NCBI GenBank assembly: GCA_021018815.1
Contig: JAITYX010000125.1
Coordinates: 868,001 to 932,000, forward strand
DNA from: Talinum fruticosum
Lineage: Eukaryota; Streptophyta; Magnoliopsida; Caryophyllales; Talinaceae
Reading direction: 5' to 3'
DNA: 64,000 nucleotides
Part shown: positions 44,584-55,750 of the stretch, in pieces
How the letters are laid out: each line of letters starts with the position of its first letter
Position numbering within the stretch: the first letter of the stretch is position 1
Made by a program: the position numbers and the translations under genes
The notes under the pieces: model-generated
Told to the model about the DNA's origin: nothing
What the model saw: the letters and a program-made list of their open reading frames with translations, nothing else
Database searches by the model: none

Positions 44584-47500
44584 TTAACGATATCCCTTCA
44601 GAGGATCAGCAGTCTTGCCAGATCTAGCCTCAGTCCATGCTTTAGCAATTGTTTTCTTCATTTCTTCATCCCCTTCCTCATACATATTCTGCAAACCAAC
44701 ATAACTCAGGCTCAATTAGGTAAGAACTGCTTCCAACTTTAAAAACAAGCTCATTACCACAACGGGCATCTCAACATAGCTTATATGAAAACGAGTGTGC
44801 ATAGAAAACATACCTTCATCAGATCCATAATCCCAGCCATAGGATCCTTATTATCATCCAGCTTTGGCTTCAGCTGCAAGACACCAAGAGCTTATAAGGA
44901 AGATTGACAATTACATTTGGGACAGAGTCTTACATAACTATACATATTATGTTACCTTGTCCTCTTTGTAGTGCAAATCTAACCAGTTTTCTTTTGATTC
45001 TTTGACCAAGACAACAGTGACTCTTGTAGGCTTAATGATCAACTTGCATTTCTCTGGGACAATCTCCTTGTTCAATTTTGGTATGCCAAATTGGTAATTC
45101 TTACCCTGGACATCATGGAACTTGAGCTCAAAAGATATTGGCTTGAACGTCTTCTCCAACTTTTCTTCCTGCACCCCTTCCAAGGAAAGATATATCTGCA
45201 AATGCAAATACCGTTGGTAATCATCCAGGTTAAAATATTTCAGTGCTACAAACATATCATACAGAAACATACACAGACAACTAGGAATAAGATACATGTA
45301 TACAATACTTGAAGCCACACCATTACAAGGCTACAGGAGACTCTATAACACATTTACTAGAAGATTTCAGGTACAATATTAATCTAATAGCAAAAATGTA
45401 GGACATTTTCACCTTCACTTTATCACTATCTTGATCCCAGCTAAAGGTGGAAAGAGTAGTATAGTTCAGTGCCGGAGTCGACACCATCTGAGTAGCCATT
45501 GGAGCTGGAGTTGGCTTCAGAACGGTTGAAGCATTTTCTTTTGACAACTGCACAGGGAAAAATTAGCATCAGATTCTCAAATGGCGATAAAGTGTGTAGA
45601 ATAGATTAGTACCTTAGCCATAGTATGGAGAAATTTTTTTGTCAAGAAAAAGATAGCATTAATATTTCATAATAATAAGACGAACTACAAGAAAGGATGC
45701 TAAAAAGCATCTCACAAAAAGCTAATTACAGCTCGAAAAAGCCTATCCTGGAAATCAATTACATCAATCAAAGACAACAAAAGCACCTCCTCGTCCCAAA
45801 AGAACAAAGTCTTGAGCAAGCCACTTGTCTTATTTCTCTCCCTCTATAATAGCCAAAAGATAGCATGGGGGATTGGCTCCAATAACACTATCCTTGGCCT
45901 ATCTTCCAGAAAAGCATTTCCATACCAGTTAATTGATGTCTCATGAAACCATGTACAAAGAGGACAAGGTGATAATATGCATAGCTTGTCATGTATGATA
46001 CTTGTCTTTTCTTCCAAAAAAGTCATAGTATGAAGATTATGAACAGTAAAAATTGTCAATGAAGTTTCCCAACCAATTGTCTGAGATAAGGAAAATCTTA
46101 GACCATAATAAATAGTGAAGGGTAGCTCAAAACTGCAAATATGAGAATCAGAAAGATAAGTGAAAAGACAATGAAAAATAAGAAGACCACAGTCACCAAT
46201 CAGATAATGTTGAGTCTGTTTAAACATAAATCAGAGAACTAGGGAAAAATGCTTCGCAAGAGATTCTTGATAAATTAAAAAATAAACAAAGTACTCAAAT
46301 TCCAATCACTGAAGGGACAGGTATTGAAGCTAAACATAGATTTATGTTTGGGGGTCGAAACAACGGAAACTTTTAGTTTCTTAAAGGAACCTCTCCATAA
46401 TTCAGAATAAAAAAATGCTATTACACATACTCTTATGGTTAACTACATGACGAATCCTAAATGGATCAAAATATGGTATATACATATTGTTCCTTTCTTT
46501 CATTATCTAACATTGTAAAGCAATGACATCGTTTTAGTTATTCATTAGCAGTGACTAGCTAGATCATTTTTTTTTCCAATAAATCTTCCTTTCATCTGTA
46601 TCTCATCATCACCATTTTGCTCTCATCATCACCTGAACGTAGATGATCAAAACACAATAATACCATCACCTAAAACAATAGTTCTCTCCAAAGATTTCTC
46701 TATTTTTCAATCAACAACAAATCTTTCAATTCATTAGGCTGTTTGGATTGTAAAATATTCCTAATTGTTGATAGCTGTTTTCCTTCTTTCTCTGCATTAA
46801 GTTTGTACTGTTTACACTTGGGTTATTAAAATATGTACGGAGGTAAGATCAATACTAGAACATCGACTGGGTAGTGTACACAAATTGTTTTCCAATTCAT
46901 ATGCAGTTGCACCAGGTATCTGCACCTTAGTTTAAAAAGCTCAAGGCGCACAAAAGTGCAAAGGTTTATGGGACCAAGGTGAGGGCTTTGAGGCAAAGGT
47001 GCAGGCTTTAATGTGGCGCACTTACTAAAAAATGCTTGCAAATCAATACCAAACAATATTTTTGATTGAATATGCTAGGTGATGACATCAAGAGCATGTT
47101 TGGCCTAGTTTTAAAAAAAATGTTTTTGTTTTTTAAAAGCATTTTTTGAAAATTGTTTTTGAAGAAATATTAAATGTTTGGCCTAAAGTTTATATAAGTA
47201 TTTTTTAAATAATTAATTTGTTTGGTCAATATTTTTAGAAAGAGAGACAGGGGGAGACAGAGATAAAACAAAACAACAGAGATAAAACAAAACAACATAG
47301 AGAGAGAGAGCAGAGAGAGAGACGAGAGAAATAGAGATAACGAAGAGGGAGGGAGAGATAGAGGAGAGAGAAGAGATTAAATCACGTAGAAAGAGAGTAG
47401 AGAGAAAAAGGAGATAGAGAGAGAATGAGATTGTGAATAGTTGTTATGGAGTTTTTCCAAAAATTAGAAATAGAAATAACTATTTGCTATTTCTGTTTTT

Positions 47501-48926
47501 GGGGAGTTTTTTTTCAAAATCACTTTTGAAATACAATTTTAATTTTTAAAAAAATTAGTATTTGGCCCAATTTCAATTTTTAGAATCCAAAAACACTTTT
47601 GGAATTTAGGCCAAACACCCACCAAATAAGTGATTAGATATCATTGTACTACGAAAAATACTACAAAGAGTCTTAGACTGTGATAAGACAATGAATTCGC
47701 TGCAATTTTAACCAAAAAAGCAAGCAAAAAAAGAAAAATAGCACCATTAGATTGTGATAAGACAATGAACTCAACTGCAATATTAATCAAAAAAGCAAGC
47801 AAAAACAGAAAAAATAGCACAAACTTTAAAAAATGGTGCAACTTACCCACTTTCTCATAGTCTAACAAAGACAGAGACAAGAGAAGGGGGAGAGAGAGAG
47901 AAAGAAATGGCAACAAAATAGAAAAAAGCGCACTGAGGCAAGCAAGGCGCACGAGGCGCAACTGGCTAAGGGGCAGACTGAGGCGCCACAGAGGGCTTTT
48001 TGGAGGGGCTGGGCTGCACCCCTTGCAAGGCGCAAGGGGTGAGCTTCGGGCTTTTCTGCACCTAGGCGCGCCCAGGGCATGCTTTTTAAACTAAGATCTG
48101 CACTAACTCATACTGCTTTAGTAGCAATAATCACGTTTGTAGTTGCTAGGACGAATCAATATGATGTCCCTTGATGTGTATTATTTGCTGATGATACGAT
48201 GATACAATCCTGGCCGGAGGACTAAACACCTGCAAGACCTTAGATCCAACATCATGTTTTCCATGACATACAAAATGATGTACAGATTGAATAAACACCC
48301 GAGACAAAAGACCAGAGACACAAAATCCATAATTATTATAATGTTCTTAAGCAACATCATAAAACAATTGAAATTATGAAATACTAAGCTAAAAGCATAT
48401 TTCATCTCAAAAGTCATACAAATAACAATCTAATGATCACTAATATTAGCAGCAGCATCTTTAGTCCAAGATATGTAAGAGAACTAGGAAAATCGAGTGA
48501 TTCATCAGGTTGAAAGCATCACAAGGAGCAGAAATACATCTAACAATTGCGCACAGTTCAAATTATCAACAGTATATGCAGTACCCCATGATTTCGGATC
48601 AATTTATCAAGTCGGCTCTCTTTGCCAATAACGTAAACCATTCATTCATACTACATCAAATGGAGCGAAAATGACTCCAATTTACGAAATATAGATATAG
48701 TCTAAGTTCTGTACTAGCCAAGCAATCTCAATCATACACATTTATGCAAATTAGTGAGTCAGTGAACTGAGAATCGAAATAAAAGAAAAAAATGTCAAAA
48801 AGAAGATGAAAGGACCTTCTCTAAATTGCGAATCTCGGAGAAGATGAAAGAGACGACGCGAGGTCGCTTAGCGATGCTCCGTAGGTGCCGCAGCTCTATC
48901 AAGTCCAGTGATATCTCATCCGCCAT
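44584..48926 (-). CDS. calcyclin-binding protein / Siah-interacting-like protein (CacyBP/SIP), five exons
   Basis: The only intact host gene I recognise. Exons on the minus strand: 48926-48816, 45547-45413, 45195-44956, 44873-44814 and 44688-44584. All introns are GT-AG and in phase 0, giving 216 residues. Residues 1-37 (MADEISLDLIELRHLRSIAK then RPRVVSFIFSEIRNLEK) are the N-terminal helical region. Residues 38 to about 65 are a Ser/Pro-rich linker. About 66-157 form a CS (p23-like) domain, with FSWDQD, FHDVQGKNYQFGIPKL and WLDLHYKEDK. The rest (KDPMAGIMDLMKNMYEEGDE to the end) is an SGS-type tail. In animals the protein links Siah ubiquitin ligase to Skp1 and binds S100 proteins; the CS/SGS pair also suggests Hsp90 co-chaperone-like action. 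The plant role is less clear. No defects seen; intron 1 carries transposons. Confidence 0.93.
45650..46240 (-). pseudogene. possible LINE 3' fragment in intron 1
   Basis: A minus-strand open frame (46227-45844) contains LSPCPLCTWFHETSINW, resembling the zinc-binding zf-RVT block of plant LINEs, and ends PHAIFWLL followed after a stop by RERNK. This matches the common LINE tail with AIxWxLWxERN. It is a short, decayed piece within the first CacyBP intron, same strand as the gene. Confidence 0.4.
47091..47628. mobile_element. small TIR element nested in the hAT-like element
   Basis: The left end reads GTTTGGCCTAGTTTTAAAA and the right end, read inward, GTTTGGCCTAAATTCCAAAA. These imperfect inverted ends resemble MITEs common in plant introns. 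The inside has GAGAGA-rich sequence (47240-47430) and no gene. I did not find a convincing target duplication, so the limits are approximate. Confidence 0.5.
47675..47822. repeat. tandem duplication, two 74-bp units
   Basis: The unit starting AGACTGTGATAAGACAATGA (47675) is repeated as AGATTGTGATAAGACAATGA (47749), with similar ends (AAAAATAGCACC / AAAAATAGCACA). It lies inside the hAT-like element. Confidence 0.85.
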
Positions 48927-49160
48927 TATTTTTCTCTCTTTCTCTTTCTATCTGAGTAATCTCTCTCTGTAAATGCAGAGTAAACACAAACGGAGAACAC
49001 AGGAATACGAAGATGAGGTAATAATGGGTCGAGGATGTTAAGAAGAATGCAGAAGAAAATGCTAGGACCTCCGAATGAAGATGAGGGTTTGGAATTGTAT
49101 TACTGCTAGGAAGGTTCTAGACCTTAGCCATATGCTCTACTATTTAAAGTAAAAAGAAAA
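48927..49160 (-). promoter_or_regulatory. CacyBP 5' UTR and probable core promoter
   Basis: Upstream of the ATG the minus strand has a CT-rich leader complement (AG-rich on the sense strand near 48930-48975). About 215 bp upstream is TTTAAATA (around 49148-49141), a possible TATA box. The surrounding sequence up to about 49160 is not repetitive, and old gypsy sequence begins near 49360, so the intergenic promoter space is short. Confidence 0.35.
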
Positions 49161-49359
49161 GGAATGTCAAGTCAAGTTTGACGAGTTGTTGGATCCCTTT
49201 GTCATTAACTCATTGTGTTTTATTTTTTTCCTCTGCTTTTTCACTTTTTTTTTTTTTTTACCCCATGCCCTTTATTTACATATTATACATATTGTCAATG
49301 TTCAATTAGATGTCCTCCGTCTCTGTCGTGCCAAGATACAAAAGTAAAGATTTCTCTAG

Positions 49360-49587
49360 TTGGGCGGAATCGATCTTGGTGGATTGACTAGATATTTGTT
49401 AACCTTCTCGAATGTTTTTGGCACTCGTCATCCCAAATAAGCTCGGACCCTTTCTTCAACTTCTTGAAAATAGGTTCACAAACCATATTCAATTTTGATA
49501 TGAAACGACTAATGTACTCGTAAATGCCCTAAGAAATCCCGTATCTCTTTTTCTGTTTCCAACGGCGGGATTTCCGAATATCTTTGA
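49360..49587 (-). pseudogene. old gypsy reverse transcriptase, distal part
   Basis: In shifting minus-strand frames this encodes KDIRKS, PLETEKEIRDFLGHL, YISRFISKLNMVCEPIF and KKLKKGSELIWDDECQK, the end of a gypsy reverse transcriptase and start of the next domain. It is the continuation of the gene cut at 55751 by the CRM-like element. Left of about 49360 similarity fades. Confidence 0.72.
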
Positions 49588-50914
49588 TGATGGCACCAAG
49601 CCCAGCTCGGAATCCATATGATGGGTCCGAGTTAAGCTCCGGTGGCATATGGGGGTGGGAAGCTTTATGTGGTGGTAGATATCCTTAATAATTGATGAAG
49701 AAATCGGGGATAAAGATGGAATGGATAAAAGGGAATGATAAGTAAGTTGGTAGTTGGAGTTTGGAAGGAAGGATTTTACTTCTTCACCTTTGTAAGCCAA
49801 CTATTAATAACAAGGTAACTGGATAGAACCAAACTAACTTAGGAAGGGATTCACTCCGCTTTCTAAGCCAATAAGGGCGACTTAGAAACTAGCCATGGAA
49901 TGTTCCAATAGGGTTCGTTTACTAACACCTAGAAGAACATCACTTGATTGTCAAACCAAGACACAACAATTAGGGGATTTTGGTAGAAAGTTGATTCACT
50001 CATCACTTTTTGGGTTGAAACACAAAGTGTATCAAAAGGGGTTGATTTCATTCAAAGTCAAAAGTTGTCTCGAGTACATGAGTAGGAAGGCCTTTTATAA
50101 GGGCCAATTCCGCCAAAAATAGCTTTCCTAATGGTTAACAAAAGGTTAAGACTAATTATAATTAATTAACACTAATTACAAGATTAATTTTAACTAAGAA
50201 CGAAAAAGCTGAAGCTGCAAAAGGGTTCGACTCGGAATCGACTCGCTGTAGTAATCTGAACCAATAATAACTTCTTTCTCCTCTTGTCAAGTTGTGGTTA
50301 GTTGAAAAGACTTGAAAAGCCTTGACAATCCACTTGAAGACTCCTTATTAGACCGTTCAAAAGAATAGGTCTGCAGCCTAGGCACTAGCTTTGCAAGTGG
50401 CTGGTTTATGAGACTCGAAATACTTGTAATAACTGTCCATCCGAGGAATCCTTCTTCGAGCGAGGTTGTTGTAATTCTTCGAGGCTTAGAAAAGGTTCTT
50501 CATTGAAGTCTTCCTTCTTTAAGTGTGAGTGAGTGTGGCAACGATCCTCTCGACTAGGTCGAAGCGATCTTACACTCGTGAATACAAGGAGTAGTACCAT
50601 ACTAGCAAGCGATAAATAACATACAAATTGTTCGCTAACTAAATTATTACAAACCAAGTTTGTTCTAATAAACGAGTGAAAACAAAGGTGACTCAAAACC
50701 GAGTGAGAATAAGTCCGAATTCGTATCATGGTGATGAAGTTGGGGTGAGGGATCTCCTTTGTACGTTGATCCATGCTCAGCAAAATTGTGCCAAGACTCT
50801 CATGCATGTCTTGGATTTATGGGGCGAGTTCGGGGAGTCTCTCCTACCGACAAAGAATTGTTATCTGTAGAGATTCCTGTGTTGCTCGACTCGGATGATG
50901 GAATATTTCCATCA
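49588..50914 (-). repeat. 3' LTR of CRM-like element
   Basis: It is 1327 bp, closely similar to 54417-55750 over its whole length, with shared landmarks such as ATGGGTCCGAGTTAAGCTCC and AAGGCTTGACAATCC-like phrases. Just inside it the purine tract GGAAGGAGGGGA (element sense, 50926-50915) is the polypurine tract for second-strand priming. Confidence 0.9.
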
Positions 50915-51099
50915 TCCCCTCCTTCCTCGAAAGAGTTTGTCCTCAAACTAGGCAGCTCCTCATCCTCATCAAGGTACAACTTGTGATCGGCAACATTGAA
51001 TGTGCTCGAGACTTTATACCCTCCAGGTCGGTCAATCTTGTAGGCATTAGGGCTTACCTGTTCCAACACTTCAAAGGGACCATCCGATCTTGGCAGCAA
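50800..51099 (-). pseudogene. integrase C-terminus of CRM-like element, extends into the LTR
   Basis: The open frame reads MLPRSDGPFEVLEQVSPNAY, KIDRPGGYKV, FNVADHKLYLDEDEELPSLR and TNSFEEGGDDGNIPSS. The first parts are the GPY/F-like module of chromovirus integrases. The frame crosses the LTR border at 50914 and ends inside it, as described for CRM elements, whose integrase tail may help target centromeric chromatin. The upstream integrase is in other frames. Confidence 0.7.
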
Positions 51100-52080
51100 C
51101 TTAGATTTCCTCTTGGAGGGAAACCTCTCTTTCCTTATGTGTATCTAGACAAGGTCTCCGGGTTGGAAATGGGCCTCCTTTACGTGCCTATTTGCATAGA
51201 ACTTGACCCCAGACACTAGATTTCTTTATTCTCTCCTTCACTTTGTTGTGGATGCCCTTTATCTCTCTTGCTCTCTGTTCACCTTCCCAACCTGTACCTG
51301 ATAGGGGTAGGAATGGGGACCAAATCAAGTGGAGTGAGAGGATTCGACCATAAACTACCTAAAAGGAGATCGACCCGTGGCTCGCTCGGTGTTCTATTGT
51401 AGGCAAACTCGGCATGTGGCAACAACTCATCCCATTCCTTGATGTTCTTCTTGATCGAATTCGAGCATGGTGCCCAGGGTTCTATTGGTTACTTCCGTCT
51501 AACCATCAAGTTGAGGATGGCATGTAGTGTTGAACTTGAGGGTGGTTCCCATTTTTCTCCATAAGGTAACCCAAAAGTGACTTAGGAATTTAGTCCTCGA
51601 TCCGAGACCATTCTCTTGGGAATCCCATGTAGCATAACAATCTCCTTAAAATATAGATTAGCCACTCTAGAAGCATCAAAAATAACATGACAGGGAATAA
51701 AATGAGCCATTTTAGAAAACCTGTCCACAACTACCATTACCGAGTCTTTGGATCTCCGAGTTTGTGGTAGGCTAGTGATGAAGTTGAGGTCGACATCCTC
51801 CGAAGGACCTTCCGGGACTCGGCAAAGGCATGTATAACCCTTAGGGTATGGTGTGACTCTCGGCTAGCTGGCAAATAGCACACCTTTTGATGTAGTGCTC
51901 GATATCTCGGGCCATCTTTGGCCAGAAATAATGCTCTTTCATCATACTCGTGGTTTTTGAGCTCCAAAATGCCTAGCAAGAGCTCCACCATGTTGCTCTT
52001 GGATCGACGAACTCTCTGTATCCCCCTTGAGGAATACACAACCTGGTACCTTTAAACAAGTAACCCTTCTCTACAACAAA
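51100..52080 (-). pseudogene. integrase core of CRM-like element, frameshifted
   Basis: Near 51970-51870 the minus strand encodes HYFWPKMARDIEHYIKRCAI and CQLAESHT, the zinc-binding HHCC region of gypsy integrase. Further downstream in changed frames are [11 protein letters not shown] and TEVTNRTLGTML, where functional copies have TAYHPQTDGQTEV with the catalytic Glu. Many stops are present. Confidence 0.75.
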
Positions 52081-53340
52081 CTTTCCAAATGCATGTGTAC
52101 AACATTTCTCAAAAATATCCTTAAAATCTATATCATCTAAATATTGAGCCTTAATTAACTCAAAACCAACCGCACGAGAATCAAGTGCGAAAGTAACAAG
52201 TATCTCCTAGACAAAGCATCAACTCCTTTGTTTAAATGACCCACTTTATGCTTGATCTTGAAATAGAAAGATTGTAGATACTCGACCCACTTGGCATGTC
52301 CGGGGTTGAGTTTGTGCTGACCTTGGATATACTTCGACGCCTCGTGATGTGAGTGGAGAATAAACTCGGAATCAATGAGATAGTGTCTTTAATGTTCTAG
52401 AGCTCTAATAATGGCATAGAACTGTTTGTCATATGTAGAGTACTTTCTCATGGTATCATTCAGCTTCTCACTGAAGTAGGCCACGAGTTTGCTTTCCTAA
52501 GTCAACACTGCCCCAATGCCAACTCCTGAGGGATCGCATTCCACTTCAAATAACTTAGTGAAATCGAGCAGCGCTAGAAATAGAGGCGGAAGTGAGCCTC
52601 GGCTTCACCTCCTCGAAGGCTTTTTGAGTTGCATTTGTCCACTTGAATGCCTTCTCTTTCAATAGCTCAGTCATGGGGGCCACAACTGTGCTAAAATATC
52701 TCACAAATCGCTCTGTAGAATGAGGCCAATCCATGGAAGCTCCTCACCCGAGTGATGGTGGTAAGAACTGGCCGCTCTTGGATGGCTACGATCTTCTCTT
52801 CGTCCACATGCATTGCCCGACTGGACAAGACAAAACCAAGGAAAGAAACTTATGAAGTAAAAAGCTGAGACTTCTCCAAGTTGCCATACAATATCTCCCG
52901 AGTCGAATATCTAGAACTTTTCTAAGATGCTCATAATGCTCCTCGGGTGTCTGCTGTAAATTAGAATATCATCAAACTACACAACCACACATTTCCCGAT
53001 GAATGGTTTCACCACCTGATTCATCAACCTTATAAAAGTACCGGGGCATTGGTTAGGCCAAAGGGCATCACAAGCCACTTATACAGAGCCAGCCTTAGTC
53101 TTAAAGACTGTTTTTTATTCAACCCCTTCACAGATTCCGATATGGTAAAAGCCGCTTCGAGGTCCGCTTTAGAGAAAACTAAGGACCCATGCAACTCATC
53201 AAGTAAGTCTTCCAATCTAGGAATAGGAAACCTATACTTAATGGTAATTTTGTTAATGGCTTGGCTATCAACATACATTCTCTCGAGTTCCATCCTTCTT
53301 AGGAACAAGAAGGGCGGCGATCGCATAGGGACTACGACTT
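52081..53340 (-). pseudogene. reverse transcriptase and RNase H of CRM-like element
   Basis: An open part (53326-53030) encodes SQAINKITIKYRFPIPRLED, DELHGSLVFSKADLEAAF and LYKWLVMPFGLTNAP, the fingers and palm of gypsy reverse transcriptase. The YxDD segment just after it is damaged. The thumb (KEKAFKWTNATQKAFEEVK, near 52660) and the RNase H to connection part (QGQHKLNPRHAKW-like, near 52290) follow in broken frames. Confidence 0.82.
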
Positions 53341-54060
53341 GATCTTATCATTCCATTAGCCAACAATTCATCAACCCGCCTCTGAATTTCTGCAGTATCT
53401 ATGGGTTTCATCCTGTAGGCTGGTTTGTTTGGAAGTGGGGCATCCGGGTAGAGGTCAATTCTGTGTTGGATGGCTTTGTTTGGGGCTAGGCAGGGGAATT
53501 TCGAGAGGGAAAGCTTGGGAAAATTCTTGCGAGTAATGGGGTCGAAAAGGATGGGAGCTAGTAATGGCTGGGGTAGCCTCCTGTCCAAGCATAAGCCGAA
53601 TTTGAGTGATTTAAACTCATGCTGGTCCGACTTCGATAAGTCGAGTAAGCAAGACAAAAGTTTGGGGTGGAGGTTCTTGAGGTTCCGAATCCGAGTAGGC
53701 TTAAGAGGGGTGAGGGTGATTTTCTTTTTATCCTTGACAAAGGTATAAGTATTCAATCTACCATCATGTATCACATGCCTATCATATAACCAGGGTCTCC
53801 CTAAGACTAAATGGCAAACATCCATGGGTGCCACATCACACCAAATCTCATCCCTATGAGATTTGCCAATGGATAAGGAAATAAGGCACCGAGAAGTGAT
53901 TTGAATACCTTCTCCTTGAAGCAAGCCACTCGGATGCTTGTACGGATCCGGATAAGGAACCGTAGGCAACTTCAACTTATCCACCATAGATTAGGATGCC
54001 AAATTGGTACAACTTCCTCCATCTATGATCATTGTGCACACCTTGCCTTCCACTGTGCAT
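53268..54060 (-). pseudogene. protease and start of reverse transcriptase of CRM-like element
   Basis: Near 54055-54000 the minus strand encodes KVCTMIIDGGSCTNLAS, the protease active-site region (CRM proteases have DSGSCTN or similar here). A stop separates it from the open frame 53987-53268, which reads VDKLKLPTVPYPDPYK, CDVAPMDVCHLVLGRPWLYD and HRIDLYPDAPLPNKPAYRM. It ends with SPYAIAALLVPKKDGT, the reverse transcriptase start. Confidence 0.8.
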
Positions 54061-54416
54061 CCGGACCGAACGATGATATCTCTTTGCTCCATATTTTCGA
54101 CTCAACAAACTCGTAAGGAGATCTTATGAGGATCGGAACATCTCTTTCATCTAACATTCTAGGCTCTTTCTAGGACCTCTCATCTTTAGCACTTCTTTCT
54201 AAGGCTCTCGGACTCTCATGATTTCCCTTCGGTTGAGCTCCTAACTGTTGAGTTAGATACTCAACCTGTGCTTATAAAGCTTACTTTGCTTTCATTGCCT
54301 ACTCAAGTCTCTATTCGAGGCTAAGATTAGGATTCAGTGACTGTTTTTGGTATTTTGTGTTTTCGATGAACTGGGAGACAAGTAACATGAGGGGCTCCAA
54401 GAGCTCTCATACCACT

Positions 54417-55750
54417 TGATGGCACCAACCCCAACTTAGAATCCAAATAATGGGTCCGAGTTAAGCTCCGGTGGCATATGGGGGTGGGAAGCTTTATATG
54501 GTGGTAGATATCCTCAACAATTGATGAACAATTGGAGAAGAAATCGGGGATAAGGATGGAATGGATAAAAGGGAAGGATAAGTAAGTTGGAAGTTGGAGT
54601 TTGGAAGGAAGGATTTTACTTTTTCACTTCGTAAACTAGCTATCAACAACAAGGTAACCGGATAGAACCAAACCGACTTAGGAAGGGATTCACTCTGCTT
54701 TCTAAGCCAATCAAGGGCAACTTAGAAACTAGCCATGGAATGTTCCAGCAGGATTCGTTTACTAAGACGTAGAAGAACACCACTTGGTTGCCAAACCAAG
54801 ATACATCAACTAGGAGATTTTGGTAGAAAGTCGATTCACTTAGCACTTTTTGGGTTGAAACACAAAGTGTATCAAAAGGGATTGATTTCATTCAAAGTCA
54901 AAAGTTGTCTCGAGTACATGAGTAGGAAGGCCTTTATAATGGCCAATTCCTGCCAAAAATAGCTTTCCTAATGGTTAAGGAAAATTTAAGACTAATCACA
55001 ATTAATTAACACTAATTATAAGATTAATTTTAACTAAGAACATAAAAGCTGAAACTACAAAAGGGTTTTAAGCTGCTATAGTAATCCGAACCAATAATAA
55101 CTTCTTTCTCCTCTTGGCAAGTTGTGGTTGGATGAAAAGACTTGAAAAGCCTTGACAATCCACTTGAAGACTCCTTATTGGACCGTTCAAAAGAGTAGGT
55201 CTCCGAGTCCAGGAACTAGCTTTGCAAGCGGCTAGTTTCGAGACTCGGAGTACTTGTAATAACTGTCCATCCAGGGCATCCTTCTTCCGAGTGAGGCTAG
55301 TGTAATTCTTCGAGGCTCGGAAAAGGTTCTTCCTTGAAGTCTTCCTTCTTTAAGTATGAGGGAGTATGGCAACGATCCTCTTTGACCGGGTCATAACCGA
55401 TCTTACCCTGTAAATACAAGTTGTAGTACCATACTAGTAACTGATAAATAACATACAAAATGTTCTGCTAACTAAATTATTACAAACCAAGTTTGTTCTA
55501 ATAAACAAGTGAAAGTAAAGGTGACTCAAAAACCGAGTGAGAATAAGTCCGAGTTCGTATCATGGTGAACAAGCTAGGGTGAGGGATCTCCTTTGTGGGT
55601 TGATCTAGGCTCAGCAAAATTGTGCCACGACTGTCTTGCATGTCTTGGATTTGTGGGGCTGAGTTCGGGGCGGCTCTCCTGCTAACTAAGAATTGTTATC
55701 CGTAGAGATTCCCGTCGTTGCTCGACTCGGATGATGGAATATTTCCATCA
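54417..55750 (-). repeat. 5' LTR of CRM-like element
   Basis: It is 1334 bp, the partner of 49588-50914. In element sense it ends GCCATCA, followed after AG by the primer site TGGTATGAGAGC (about 54414-54403). Confidence 0.9.

Larger units (their letters stand above)
46926..48095. mobile_element. non-autonomous hAT-like element in CacyBP intron 1
   Basis: The ends are perfect 15-bp inverted repeats, CTTAGTTTAAAAAGC at 46926-46940 and its complement at 48081-48095. The flanks are a perfect 8-bp duplication, ATCTGCAC (46918-46925 and 48096-48103), the length made by hAT transposases. Inside both ends GGCGCA and TGCGCC-like motifs recur (46943-47030; 47930-48075), possible subterminal binding sites. 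No transposase is present. A second small element and a tandem repeat lie within it. Confidence 0.88.
49588..55750 (-). mobile_element. CRM-like chromovirus (Ty3/gypsy) with two LTRs, gag mostly deleted
   Basis: The LTRs (54417-55750, the 5' one, and 49588-50914, the 3' one) both start TGATGGAAAT and end GCCATCA in element sense. The primer site TGGTATGAGAGC resembles initiator tRNA-Met. Protease, reverse transcriptase, RNase H and integrase follow in gypsy order. The pol end (51099-50800) runs into the 3' LTR, a trait of CRM chromoviruses. Only about 430 bp lie between the 5' LTR and protease, so most of gag is gone. Flanking pentamers TATAA and TCAAA (element sense) are an imperfect duplication. 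It inserted into an older gypsy reverse transcriptase. Confidence 0.78.

Noticed and set aside
45199..45318. Upstream Met giving a longer frame before CacyBP exon 3
   Set aside because: It reads through intron 2; the CAG acceptor at 45198-45196 and the family alignment place the exon start at 45195.
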